31,758 bases of DNA from a virus: the IMG/VR virus record IMGVR_UViG_3300009537_000101, positions 1 through 31,758 of that record. One strand, 5' to 3'. Made by a program: the position numbers and the translations under genes. Position 1 is the first letter of the stretch. The number at the start of each line of letters is the position of its first letter. Under the pieces are notes generated by a model that was given only the letters and a program-made list of their open reading frames with translations, was not told the origin of the DNA and searched no databases. Shown here piece after piece: positions 19,131 to 27,557 of the stretch.

Positions 19131-20815
19131 CATGCTTAAGATGCGGTAAATCGCTCAATCGGGGTAAGAAGTACTGTTCCCGCGATTGCTCAAACAAACA
19201 CAAAGTCGAATTGCAAAATCAACAGATTTCGGTTCGCTCTCATGTCCCCCGCGAGCTGGAACAAGCTGTCAAGTCCTACCTGCCCGATGACCAGGCCAAT
19301 CTAGTCCTGTCTGAGATGGCGATTGAGCTTGAGCAACGCCCCATCCAATTCCCCATTCGCCTCGAGCAATCCAGCCTGCGCGATATTGTGCTGTCAATGG
19401 AAGGCAGTCGGGACATGCGCCCCGGCTCTCGGCTGCGCTACGACATCATTGACCAGATGATACGCAGCGGGCCGGTGATGTTCGCCATCGAGATGAAGCG
19501 GGCGCAAGTAACTCGCGTCTTTAGCAAGGGTAGATACAAAGTAGTTTCACCTGACAAAGAGCTGGCCGAAGTCGCCACAGCCGCGCTGGACCTTATTTTG
19601 CCCAAGATGGCCAATGACTTTACTTGGTCAGCCTTTGCTTATGGCACATCATTCCAGGAAGAGGTCTGGGAATGGAAGAGCAAGTATCAACTGGGTCTGT
19701 CCAAATCCAAAGCCGCAAGCACAGAGTTCCTTGTCCCTAAAGTCCCGGCTTCGGTCAACCCCCGCAGCGTAGCCCATATTCGACGCGAGAAGGGCAGCCA
19801 GCGTTTTGATGGCTTTGCCCAACGTAGAAGTGATGGTATATTGCAGGACTTGATTAACGTAGATGCTCGTTCCGCGTTAGTTATTCCATTGAACGAACGC
19901 TTTGGTAATTTATGGGGCGAGAGCTTCCTTAAGACGCTCTACCTGTCCTGGCTATGGTACGAAATCGTCTTTAGAACAATGTTCCGATACATGGAACGAA
20001 TGGCTATGCCGGTTACGGTAGGCCGCGCCCCAAGCCGGGCAACCGTAACCATCGAAGGCTCAACCACGCCGGTACGGGCTATGGATCTGGCCTTGACTCT
20101 GGCTGGAAATGTAGCCAAGTCCAACGCGGTCGCCATCCCCTCGGACCGAGACGAGCAGGGCAACTATTTGTGGGATTTGGGCTACCTGTCTGCCGATGGC
20201 GGTCGGGTAGATATGTTTTTATCGGTGCTGGAATTTTTGAGCAACGATATGATTAAGTCGGCCCTGTTTGGCGAAAACACCGTTACCCGGCCTTCGGGTG
20301 GGGTGGGTAGTTACAATCAAGCCCAGATACATGCCGAAGCCTCGGCCTGGACAACCGAGATGCTGGCTATTCTCTTTTTGCATTACATCAACCTGTACTT
20401 TATGCCCGACTTCTCGCTTTACAATCGCGGCGAGAATGGCCCGCCGATTTACATGGTCACACAAGCCATTGACCAACAAGAGCGAGAGATGTTGATGAAG
20501 ATACTCAACACGGCGGGCAGCTCTGATGAAGGCAAAATCTTTTTTGAGATGCTGGATTGGCGCAGAATGGCCGAAACGGGTAATATTCCCGTTCTCAAAG
20601 AGAGCGAAGTCACCAAACGGCGGCAAGACCGCTTCGATGACAATATGGAACGGCAAAAGAAGCAGCAGGAAGTGATGAAAGAATTTGCTAAAGAGAACGA
20701 GCCGCCCCAGAACAATAACGGCCAACAGCCGCCAAGCAATCCGCAAGTTAAACAGGAAGATATTGACCGGCTGCCACTTATCTTAGGACCAAGCGAGTTA
20801 GAATATGTTGGATAA
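19127..20815 (+). CDS. Portal protein (DUF935-like) with N-terminal zinc finger
   Basis: A 562-residue protein from the ATG at 19127, which overlaps the previous stop. The body matches DUF935/phage-portal type proteins: SGPVMFAIEMKRAQVTR, WSAFAYGTSFQEEVWEW, then SALVIPLNERFGNLWGESFLKTLYLSWLWYEIVFRTMFRYMERMAMPV, and VEFL-like helices with ALFGENTVTRPSGGVGSYNQAQIHAEA. The last 60 residues are disordered and Gln/Pro-rich. Before it sits MTCLRCGKSLNRGKKYCSRDC with Cys 3, 6, 17 and 21, a CxxC-CxxxC zinc finger not usual for portals. The portal forms the ring through which TerL pumps DNA. It lies 7 kb from TerL. Confidence 0.85.
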   Translation: MTCLRCGKSLNRGKKYCSRDCSNKHKVELQNQQISVRSHVPRELEQAVKSYLPDDQANLVLSEMAIELEQRPIQFPIRLEQSSLRDIVLSMEGSRDMRPGSRLRYDIIDQMIRSGPVMFAIEMKRAQVTRVFSKGRYKVVSPDKELAEVATAALDLILPKMANDFTWSAFAYGTSFQEEVWEWKSKYQLGLSKSKAASTEFLVPKVPASVNPRSVAHIRREKGSQRFDGFAQRRSDGILQDLINVDARSALVIPLNERFGNLWGESFLKTLYLSWLWYEIVFRTMFRYMERMAMPVTVGRAPSRATVTIEGSTTPVRAMDLALTLAGNVAKSNAVAIPSDRDEQGNYLWDLGYLSADGGRVDMFLSVLEFLSNDMIKSALFGENTVTRPSGGVGSYNQAQIHAEASAWTTEMLAILFLHYINLYFMPDFSLYNRGENGPPIYMVTQAIDQQEREMLMKILNTAGSSDEGKIFFEMLDWRRMAETGNIPVLKESEVTKRRQDRFDDNMERQKKQQEVMKEFAKENEPPQNNNGQQPPSNPQVKQEDIDRLPLILGPSELEYVG

Positions 20816-21194
20816 AAACCTATTTCATCCTGACCTGTTTCAATTTGTGCGTGGTATTCCGGTCAAAAAGACCGAGATAGAACGCATCGAGCAGGAAGTT
20901 GGGGCGGTCCTATTTGACGAAAGCAAATTTACACGTTATAGTGATAGGGTCAATTGCGCTAAAGTCATTTTTGAGCTGGACCGGATTTTAGCCACAGTCC
21001 GCAAAAAGCTGGACTCGCCGGATTACTGGGGCGAAGTTGACATCGGTAATCCAAGTTACATCTTTGTACCAGCCCGCTTTGAGGGCTTTAGCACGAAACC
21101 AACCCCGGACAAGCCAGTAGGCATTGTGGGTTGGTTCGCCGTCAAGCGGCATTTCAAGGGGGCAAAACTTGACAAGGCTGGCCGTACTCTCTGA
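20805..21194 (+). CDS. Hypothetical protein after portal
   Basis: A 129-residue protein that starts in the last 11 bases of the portal gene. The N-terminal part is helical (KKTEIERIEQEVGAVLFDESKFTRYSDRVNCAKVIFELDRILATVRKKLD). The second half has strands (GNPSYIFVPARFEGFSTKPTPDKPVGIVGWFAVKRHFKGAKL). Position after the portal could suggest a head-completion or adaptor role, but there is no recognisable motif. The first glycosyltransferase starts inside its last 26 bases. Confidence 0.55.
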   Translation: MLDKNLFHPDLFQFVRGIPVKKTEIERIEQEVGAVLFDESKFTRYSDRVNCAKVIFELDRILATVRKKLDSPDYWGEVDIGNPSYIFVPARFEGFSTKPTPDKPVGIVGWFAVKRHFKGAKLDKAGRTL

Positions 21195-22500
21195 TAGTCC
21201 GGTTCTTCACACCGGCTTCGCCACCGTCATCCGGCCCATGCTGGATATCTGGCACGATTTAGGCTTTGAGATTTACGTCTATGGCTTTATGGATAGCCTG
21301 GGCGACCCCGAAGGTATCTTCCCTTATTCAATTCAACCCACCCCACCGATGGACGAACTAGGTCATCATACTTGCGGTTTTTTTTTGCGTAAGGTTAAAC
21401 CGGATGTTATCTTTATCTTGACCGACCCTGGCAATATCGCCCCCTACGCAGGCCAGATGTACGACACGGGCATTGCCGATTGGAAAAGAGACGGCCAAGA
21501 CTATCGTCCGCCTGTTGTGGTTTACACCCCCATCGAGAGCAGGCCTTCGCCGGTCTTGCATGGCGAAGGCCTGTATTTGGTTGAAGAGCTGGGCGGCAAG
21601 GTTGTCGTTTATTGTCAATCGGCTAAAGAGATGATTACCGACCAGTTTCCCGACTTGCGCCCGGACGTGGTTTTTCACGGACATGACCATGCGCCCTTTG
21701 CTCAGTTCAAGCCCGAAGAACGAAAGTTACTACGCCGTCTGGCTGGTCTGGACGATTATTTCATGGTGGGCAATGTGGGGGTCAACAAGCGCACCAAGGG
21801 TATCACCACCCTTATCTATGCCGCCGTCGAGCTACGCAAGATGAGGCTGGATGAAGGTATTAAATTCTATTGTCATACCAATCCCACCAAGTCCACAATG
21901 GACGGCTACCACCTACGCGACCTGACCAAGTACTATGGCGTAGCCGATATGTTTTTGTTCAAGCAGGAACTTCAATCGAGCTACTGGAAGGGCGTCCCCT
22001 ATGACAACGGAACACTGCAACAGTGTCTCGAAATTGGCGACAAAGTACCTGAGACGCCCGAAGGCCGGGGTTATTTGTGGGGCCACTTTGATTTAATTTC
22101 CAAGTACAATTGCTTTGACCTGTACGCCGATTGCAGCCAGATAGAGGGCTGGGGACTGGGCATGGCCGAAGCAATGGCCTGCGGCGTACCTTGCTTGAGC
22201 GTTAACGATAACCATGTGCGGCAAGAGATACACAGCGCCGGCGCTTATATGATGCAGCCCAGTCCTTTTCGGATGTGGGACACCTGGCACACCGATATGC
22301 GACTGGTTCACATTGACCCATTGGTAGTAGCCGAACATATCCTGATGTTCAAAAATGACGCCGAATTACGCAAAGCCTATTCTAAAAAAGGCTATGACTT
22401 TGCCCACGAGTACAAGTGGGCTGACTCGGCTAACCAGATGGCAAAAATTATCAACGACACTTACGAAAGGCACTTGAAAATATGGCAAATGTCCTTGTAA
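21169..22500 (+). CDS. GT-B fold glycosyltransferase (GT4-like)
   Basis: A 444-residue enzyme opening the glycan cassette. I place the start at TTG 21169 because AAGGGGG lies just upstream and residues LTRLAVLSDSPVLHTGFATVIRPMLD fit the first strand and Gly-loop of this fold; an upstream codon at 21124 would lengthen the overlap. The C-terminal nucleotide-binding half has FMVGNVGVNKRTKGITTLIYA and QIEGWGLGMAEAMACGVPCLSV, with the EX7E pair of GT4 enzymes. It likely transfers a sugar from a nucleotide donor to an acceptor in a surface polysaccharide or virion glycan. Donor and acceptor cannot be read. Confidence 0.82.
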   Translation: MTRLAVLSDSPVLHTGFATVIRPMLDIWHDLGFEIYVYGFMDSLGDPEGIFPYSIQPTPPMDELGHHTCGFFLRKVKPDVIFILTDPGNIAPYAGQMYDTGIADWKRDGQDYRPPVVVYTPIESRPSPVLHGEGLYLVEELGGKVVVYCQSAKEMITDQFPDLRPDVVFHGHDHAPFAQFKPEERKLLRRLAGLDDYFMVGNVGVNKRTKGITTLIYAAVELRKMRLDEGIKFYCHTNPTKSTMDGYHLRDLTKYYGVADMFLFKQELQSSYWKGVPYDNGTLQQCLEIGDKVPETPEGRGYLWGHFDLISKYNCFDLYADCSQIEGWGLGMAEAMACGVPCLSVNDNHVRQEIHSAGAYMMQPSPFRMWDTWHTDMRLVHIDPLVVAEHILMFKNDAELRKAYSKKGYDFAHEYKWADSANQMAKIINDTYERHLKIWQMSL

Positions 22501-23486
22501 CCGGCGCGGCCGGATTTATTGCCCACTGGCTAGTTCGGGAATTACTCGAGAGCGGACATGGCGTTCTAGGCATCGATGACCTGTCCGGTGGCAAACACAA
22601 CGCCGAATCCGTAGCAGAGCAGTGCCGCTTCTTTGACCTGCGCGATGCGGACAAGGCCGGACAGGTCATCGCCAGTTTCAAGCCCGATTATCTCTTTCAC
22701 CTGGCGGCCAACGCCAGAGAAGGCGCATCCTTCTATCAGCCGCGCAGTATCGTTACTCGCAACCTGCAAGCCTATATCAATGTCCTCGTCCCGGCTATCA
22801 AGCACGGTCTTAAACGGGTAATTCTATTCTCGTCTATCTCGGTCTATGGCAAGCAGCCTGTTCCCTTTTCGGAAACAATACTACGCAAGCCGGTTGACCC
22901 CTACGGCCTGATGAAATCCACTATGGAACAGATGACCGAGATGCTGGCCGCCTGCCATGATTTCGAGTACATTATTCTCAGGCCGCACAACGTTTTTGGG
23001 CCAGGTCAGTGTCTATCCGACATTCACCGCAACGTCTTTGCGATTTGGATGAACCGCATTATGCGCGACGAACCGTTGCAAATCTATGGCGACGGTCAGC
23101 AGAAGCGGGCCTTTAGCTACATCGAGGACAGTCTGCCTTCTTACATGAGGGCCATGACCTGTAAACCGGACAAGATTTACAATATTGGCAGCGATATTCC
23201 CATACCAATTATTGACGCGGCTCACATGGTTACTTTGGTAATGGGCAAAGACCCTGACAAGTACCCCATCGAACATCTGCCTGGTCGTCACAAGGAAGTC
23301 GAGGTCGCCTATTCATCTATTGCCAAAGCGCAGGTACAACTTGGCTTGAAGCGACCGAGCAAGGATAGCTTCAAGACTGGCCTGGAGAAGATGGCAACTT
23401 GGGCTAAAGAGCAGGGGCCGCAGGACTGGGCTACGACTGACAAGCTGGAAATAACGAATGAAAAAACACCGGAGAACTGGCTATGA
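22482..23486 (+). CDS. NAD-dependent sugar epimerase/dehydratase (extended SDR)
   Basis: A 334-residue GalE-type enzyme. TGAAGFI at residues 7-13 is the NAD-binding Rossmann motif; SSISVYG at 117-123 and Y141-x-x-x-K145 (YGLMK) form the catalytic set of extended short-chain dehydrogenases. It would act on a nucleotide sugar, for example a UDP-sugar 4-epimerase or a dehydratase. The exact reaction cannot be told. Length is usual. It overlaps the upstream glycosyltransferase by 19 bases and the next one by ATGA, so it probably provides the donor for the cassette's transferases. Confidence 0.87.
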   Translation: MANVLVTGAAGFIAHWLVRELLESGHGVLGIDDLSGGKHNAESVAEQCRFFDLRDADKAGQVIASFKPDYLFHLAANAREGASFYQPRSIVTRNLQAYINVLVPAIKHGLKRVILFSSISVYGKQPVPFSETILRKPVDPYGLMKSTMEQMTEMLAACHDFEYIILRPHNVFGPGQCLSDIHRNVFAIWMNRIMRDEPLQIYGDGQQKRAFSYIEDSLPSYMRAMTCKPDKIYNIGSDIPIPIIDAAHMVTLVMGKDPDKYPIEHLPGRHKEVEVAYSSIAKAQVQLGLKRPSKDSFKTGLEKMATWAKEQGPQDWATTDKLEITNEKTPENWL

Positions 23487-24316
23487 AATCAATGGTTGTC
23501 GTAATTCCAATCATGGGCCGCTTGAACGACCTAAAGCCTTTTTGGGGACTGTTGCTCAACAACACCCTGCATGCTGACCTGTTTATCGTCTCGAATACCC
23601 CGCCTGACGTTCGAGAACAAGAGCAGGAAGAGCTGTTCTTCGCCAAGTATATTAAACCCCATTGGCAGGGAGATGTTCACTACTATCCGCAGGCTGATAA
23701 CATCGGCGTCATCGAAGCCATGCAGCTTGGGTACGAAAAAACCGACCACGAAATAGTTGCATATTTACATAATGACCTGTATATTTACGAGGAAGGTTGG
23801 GACACTGACGTTATCTATCAGTTCGAGACGCTAGATCAGCCGGGGCTGATCGGTTTCTTCGGCGGCGAAGGTATTCATTCCAATTCGGGCCGAAATGATG
23901 TCTGGTCTAACATGCTCGAAGCCGAGATACACGGCGGCCGCTTCGGTGCTTATGGCGAAGCCAAGGAAGTAGCCGTTCTGGATGGCATGGCCATGATAGC
24001 ATCGCGTGAGATGCTGGATGTGCGCGATGGCTTGGATACTGACTTCAAAATCCATCACTTCTATGACCTGGATTTGTCGCTGGAGAGTCTGGACAGGGGG
24101 TACAAGAACTACATTATCCCCATCGCTATCCATCACCACAGCGGCCAGACGGCTAATTACCCGGACTTTAACAGGTGGGCCAACAGGTACATGGATATGG
24201 ATGACCAACCTAACGATGGTCAAAACGCGATTTACTTAGCAAACAGGATGCGCTGGGTCAGAAAGTGGGTGGATAAATTGCCCTACCACGTATCGCAAGG
24301 CAAGTTTGGGGGCTAA
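23483..24316 (+). CDS. Glycosyltransferase family 2-like protein (GT-A)
   Basis: A 277-residue protein. VVVIPIMGRLNDLKPFWGLLL is the first Rossmann-like strand and helix, AYLHNDLYIYEEGW near residues 94-107 holds a D-x-D-like HND metal motif, and VAVLDGMAMIASREMLD and HFYDLDLSLE lie in the acceptor half, as in GT2 enzymes. No membrane helices. It probably adds a sugar to the glycan made by this cassette. ATGA overlap with the epimerase gene and 16 bases before the next gene. Confidence 0.8.
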   Translation: MKSMVVVIPIMGRLNDLKPFWGLLLNNTLHADLFIVSNTPPDVREQEQEELFFAKYIKPHWQGDVHYYPQADNIGVIEAMQLGYEKTDHEIVAYLHNDLYIYEEGWDTDVIYQFETLDQPGLIGFFGGEGIHSNSGRNDVWSNMLEAEIHGGRFGAYGEAKEVAVLDGMAMIASREMLDVRDGLDTDFKIHHFYDLDLSLESLDRGYKNYIIPIAIHHHSGQTANYPDFNRWANRYMDMDDQPNDGQNAIYLANRMRWVRKWVDKLPYHVSQGKFGG

Positions 24317-24331
24317 GGATGGCTATGATTT

Positions 24332-25171
24332 TTGAAGGTTATCATTCACAAGTTCAACGACTATGACCGGCGACGGTCAATTACCTTGGTTCCCCTGGGC
24401 GACATTCACATCGGGGCCGATGCTTGTAACGAAGGTCGGCTCAAGAACGTTATCAAAAGAATAGAAGATGACCCCAACTGCTTCTGGATTGGAATGGGAG
24501 ACTATGCGGATTTTATTCAGCGCAGCGACCCCCGCTTCAACGTTGGCGGCCTGGCCGACTGGATACAGATGGCCGACCTGGTTGACCTGTCCAGGGCGCA
24601 GCGTGACCGCTTTTTGGGCTTTATCAAGCCCATTGCCCATAAGTGTCTGGCTTTTTTGCAGGGCAATCATGAAACGTCCATTACCAGGCACTACGAGCGC
24701 AATGTCTACTACGAGATGACCATGGCCATCAGAGAGATGGGCGACCTGGACGACATTGCCCTTGATTACAACGGCTGGCTGGCTCTTAAGTTTTACGCAG
24801 GCAAAAAAGAGTCCAATACCGTCAGAATTTATCTGCATCACGGCTTTGTTGGCGGCAAGCTGGCTGGGGCCAAAGCCCTGAATATGCAGCGTATGTTGTG
24901 GGTCTTTGACGCCGATTTAATTCTAATGGGCCACTCGCACAATGTTGACATCTCGGCCCAGCAGGTGACAGGACTGAGCGATTATGGTAAAATTGTTGAA
25001 AAGCGACGAATTGGTGCCTATACCGGCACATTCCTATCGTCCTTCTCAGAAAGCGGCTCAACCTATGCCGAAGTTAAGGGCTACTTTCCACAACCTAACA
25101 GTGGAATTGAAGTCCAGATTGTCAGGCCCTTATCCCATGACTCAAGAATCGAAGTCACCAGTAGTATCTAA
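24332..25171 (+). CDS. Calcineurin-like metallophosphoesterase
   Basis: A 279-residue enzyme with the complete metal-binding set: GDIHIG at 23-28, GMGD at 54-57, GNHE at 111-114, HHG at 169-171 and GHSH at 200-203. These bind two metal ions and hydrolyse phosphodiesters or phosphomonoesters. The start is TTG, with AAGGA some 11 bases upstream. A competing short ATG frame (24319) is only 15 codons long. In a glycan cassette it may remove a phosphate from a sugar or lipid intermediate; alternatively it may be a DNA- or nucleotide-active phage enzyme. Confidence 0.85.
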   Translation: MKVIIHKFNDYDRRRSITLVPLGDIHIGADACNEGRLKNVIKRIEDDPNCFWIGMGDYADFIQRSDPRFNVGGLADWIQMADLVDLSRAQRDRFLGFIKPIAHKCLAFLQGNHETSITRHYERNVYYEMTMAIREMGDLDDIALDYNGWLALKFYAGKKESNTVRIYLHHGFVGGKLAGAKALNMQRMLWVFDADLILMGHSHNVDISAQQVTGLSDYGKIVEKRRIGAYTGTFLSSFSESGSTYAEVKGYFPQPNSGIEVQIVRPLSHDSRIEVTSSI

Positions 25172-25763
25172 ATACCCCACGCCCGCACCCCCTGTTAGAA
25201 TATTGCAAGACCCGGATGAAATTAGGGAACTTTTGACGATATTTAGAGCCATTAAGCCCATTCACATCCTTGAAATAGGTTCGTTTGCCGGGGGAACGTT
25301 GTGGTATTGGCTTTACTTCTCGCGCATATCCAGAGTCATGTCGCTGGATATGGTTATGACCGACGGGCAAAGCAGCAGCCAATTATCAGGTATGGCCAAG
25401 TGGCCCGATTGGGCGGCCAATTCCGGTAATGAGCTTATCACCTACCAGGGCGATTCAACCAGCAAAGAGGCCCTGCAATTTGTTAACGAATGGTTTCCTG
25501 ATGGAATTGATTTTATCTTTCTGGACGGCGGCCACGACTCCCAAACCGTGAGTAAGGATATTACCAACTACTACCCCCTGGTTAAGCCGGGCGGCGTCTT
25601 TGCCATGCACGATATTGCGGTGCCAGAACAGAACAGCGAAGGCATCGCCTGTCGCCAGGCTTGGCGCAGTATTCGCGGTTGGGGGAGAGACAGTTTAGAA
25701 ATAATTCATGGCGAGGGCGTCAGCAATGGCATTGGTCATGGAATAGGAGTGATTTATGTATAG
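25137..25763 (+). CDS. SAM-dependent methyltransferase (Methyltransf_24/CmcI-like)
   Basis: A 208-residue class I methyltransferase from the ATG at 25137 (upstream in-frame codons would lengthen overlap with the phosphoesterase). HILEIGSFAGGTLWYW at residues 43-58 is the SAM loop, DFIFLDGGHDSQTVSKDI at 125-142 follows, and VKPGGVFAMHDI at 149-160 carries the metal-binding-like end, the pattern of Methyltransf_24/cephalosporin hydroxylase-like enzymes common in polysaccharide clusters. It overlaps the previous gene by 35 bases. It likely O-methylates a sugar; the acceptor is inferred. Confidence 0.82.
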   Translation: MTQESKSPVVSKYPTPAPPVRILQDPDEIRELLTIFRAIKPIHILEIGSFAGGTLWYWLYFSRISRVMSLDMVMTDGQSSSQLSGMAKWPDWAANSGNELITYQGDSTSKEALQFVNEWFPDGIDFIFLDGGHDSQTVSKDITNYYPLVKPGGVFAMHDIAVPEQNSEGIACRQAWRSIRGWGRDSLEIIHGEGVSNGIGHGIGVIYV

Positions 25764-26094
25764 CAGGCGAAGTTTTCTAAAAAAGATTAGTCAAACCCTG
25801 ACTGCTTTGGCCAGTCTTAGCCTTATGTCAACGGAGTCTAAATTTAGACTCGACAAAGAAACACCCATCCCGGATTTAGCCAAGGGTAGTCCCCGTTCCT
25901 GGTCAACGCCCTTTGGTTGCAACGCTGCTTCTATCTGGCCTGATGACAGGCCCGGGGATATTGAAGCTGTTCATAGAATGTGGCTTGCCAAATATGGCGC
26001 CGACCTCGAGCTAAGCCCAAGGCAACGCAAATTAGTTGACGAAGCCTCGGCTAAAGTCGCTCAACGCCTACTCACAGATATATTTCGCTCATGA
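25756..26094 (+). CDS. Tat-signal exported protein carrying the 32-base palindromic element
   Basis: A 112-residue protein. SRRSFLKK at residues 3-10 is a textbook twin-arginine motif, followed by a short hydrophobic ISQTLTALASLSLM, so it should be exported folded. The mature part contains one Cys and ends in a helical region (SPRQRKLVDEASAKVAQRLLTDIF). Residues 23-33 (L-MSTESKFRLD) are encoded by the second copy of the 32-base palindromic element at 25823-25854, just after the signal sequence. It overlaps its neighbours by a few bases. Tat substrates are rare in phages. Function unknown. Confidence 0.65.
   Translation: MYSRRSFLKKISQTLTALASLSLMSTESKFRLDKETPIPDLAKGSPRSWSTPFGCNAASIWPDDRPGDIEAVHRMWLAKYGADLELSPRQRKLVDEASAKVAQRLLTDIFRS
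25823..25854. repeat. 32-base element with 18-bp perfect palindrome, copy 2 (inverted relative to copy 1)
   Basis: The palindrome GAGTCTAAATTTAGACTC is at 25834-25851; all 32 bases equal the reverse complement of 9621-9652. Here it lies inside a coding sequence and encodes MSTESKFRLD in frame. Identity over all 32 positions, including bases outside the palindrome, argues against coincidence. Confidence 0.9.
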
Positions 26095-26339
26095 CAAGCA
26101 TCGCCCAAAAGACCATCGGCCAGCTTATAGACGAACTGGTAACAACCAACGTCAAAGTTTATCACCTAATCGACGCCGAGATTGAAGCTCAGGAAGCCAA
26201 TGATTACGAAGAGGCAGGCAGGCTTGGCGAGAAAGTTATCAAACTAAACAAATCTCGCAATCAACTGATCGCAGCAATTGACGAATATTTCGGGCAATCA
26301 GATGCCCAACAGGTTAAACTTTATGGCAAGTTATCTTAG
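26091..26339 (+). CDS. Small helical hypothetical protein
   Basis: An 82-residue protein, all helix by pattern: IGQLIDELVTTNVKVYHLIDAEIEAQEANDYEEAGRLGEKVIKLNKSRNQLIAAIDEYFG. It starts in an ATGA overlap with the Tat-signal gene and the next gene starts inside its end. I looked for the DSL motif of an acyl carrier protein, which an FkbH-like enzyme nearby might need, and found none. Similar short helical proteins occur in phages; no function is known to me. Confidence 0.65.
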   Translation: MTSIAQKTIGQLIDELVTTNVKVYHLIDAEIEAQEANDYEEAGRLGEKVIKLNKSRNQLIAAIDEYFGQSDAQQVKLYGKLS

Positions 26340-26784
26340 GTGTTTCTGGTCTATCTGGGTACATAAATGGTGGGTGGCTGTTGCTGCCTGGCGGCTAGGC
26401 GGTATCCCCTGGCATCGCATCTTATTCCACGATTTCAGCAAGTTTCATCCCAAAGAATTCTTTGGGTATGCTAATAATTTTTTTGGCGACAGAAGTCAAA
26501 AGTTTCTCTGGAAGCTGGCCTGGCTACATCACCAGAATCACAATGACCACCATTGGGGCTATTGGGTCAACCGGGGTTATTATGAAGTAAACGAACTGAT
26601 TGATATGCCCGAAGTCTCTATTCGGGAAATGGTTGCCGATTGGCAAGCGGCCCAGCGTACCTATACCGGTCATTGGGATAGTCAGGAGTGGCTAGAGAAG
26701 AACCTGGATAACATTCCCTTATCAGTCCCCACCCGAATTACCCTCGAGCGCATTTTAGTCAACGAATTGGGCTACAGGATATGA
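26323..26784 (+). CDS. DUF5662-like protein
   Basis: A 153-residue protein from the ATG at 26323 (the frame-open codon at 26278 would overlap 60 bases). HKWWVAVAAWRLGGIPWHRILFHDFSKFHPKEFFGYANNFFG and AWLHHQNHNDHHWGYWV carry the His/Asp-rich signature I associate with DUF5662: HK.y......G.p..R.l.HD.SKf...E...Ya, then HH...N.HHW.YW. The conserved His and Asp suggest a metal-bound, possibly hydrolase-like, site. Function unknown for the family. It lies between the Tat gene and a GT9-like transferase with coupled overlaps. Confidence 0.78.
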   Translation: MASYLRCFWSIWVHKWWVAVAAWRLGGIPWHRILFHDFSKFHPKEFFGYANNFFGDRSQKFLWKLAWLHHQNHNDHHWGYWVNRGYYEVNELIDMPEVSIREMVADWQAAQRTYTGHWDSQEWLEKNLDNIPLSVPTRITLERILVNELGYRI

Positions 26785-27557
26785 TTTGCTTAACACACCC
26801 TGGCAAGATGGGCGACCTGCTTTTTAGTCTGGCAACCGCCCGCGCCTTGTGCCAGAAGTTTGATTGCCAGGCCGACTTTGCGACCAGTGAGTATTGTCGC
26901 CCATTGATACCCCTTCTTGAATATCAGCCTTACATCAACAAAGTCTTTGTGCCAGACAAGTATGTGATTGACAACTTCGGGCAAGGCGTTCAGCCCTGGC
27001 GCATGCCGGTCTACGAAGGCGACGAGTACGAGCATGTATTCCACCTGGGTATTAGTCGTTGGCCTGACCGCAACATGGTTGATTTCTATGGCTTGCAGGC
27101 TGGCATCGAGCCGCAAGAGTACGTCATTGACGTACCACCCAGACCCAGCGATGACTTCTTCGATGACAAAGGCATTACCGTCGAGACGTTTTTGCAAGGT
27201 TACGCCCTTATCTCTTGTTCGCCCATCCTCTCTACAGACTGGTACTGCCGGATTATCGAAGTTATCTCTGAGTTCAAGCCGGTTGTTCAATTGGGCGGTC
27301 CGGGCGAACGATTATTGCCGGGCGTGGTCAATACCAAGTACGTTAATTTACTTGATACAGCCGCTTTGATGAGATGGGCCAATCTTTATACCGGCTGCAC
27401 CGGCCCCTCGACCTGCATGTCCATGGCCTTCCCTAATTTGAAGTCGGTTATTTGCCTGCCCGAAGCCGGAATGGACCATCGTCACAATGTCCGGCGTGAC
27501 CATGTAACCTACGTTATCGGACAAGGCCTGGAAGATTGGATAAAAGCTATCCGATGA
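26781..27557 (+). CDS. GT9-like (heptosyltransferase-type) glycosyltransferase
   Basis: A 258-residue protein. MICLTHPGKMGDLLFSLATARALCQKF matches the N-terminal signature of ADP-heptose:LPS heptosyltransferases (G..GD.l...P..r.l). YTGCTGPSTCMSMAFPNLKSVICLPEA matches their late T.DS...H.A.A motif in altered form. It is shorter than typical GT9 enzymes (about 330-350), so one part of the acceptor domain may be reduced. It probably adds a sugar of the same glycan. Overlaps by ATGA on both sides. Confidence 0.72.
   Translation: MICLTHPGKMGDLLFSLATARALCQKFDCQADFATSEYCRPLIPLLEYQPYINKVFVPDKYVIDNFGQGVQPWRMPVYEGDEYEHVFHLGISRWPDRNMVDFYGLQAGIEPQEYVIDVPPRPSDDFFDDKGITVETFLQGYALISCSPILSTDWYCRIIEVISEFKPVVQLGGPGERLLPGVVNTKYVNLLDTAALMRWANLYTGCTGPSTCMSMAFPNLKSVICLPEAGMDHRHNVRRDHVTYVIGQGLEDWIKAIR

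Noticed and set aside
20219-20746. 175-codon leftward frame opposite the portal
   Set aside because: Antisense to well-supported portal sequence, composition unlike any protein family I recognise.
26091-26339. Acyl carrier protein partner for the FkbH-like enzyme
   Set aside because: Right size and helical, but no DSL or similar serine motif for a phosphopantetheine arm.
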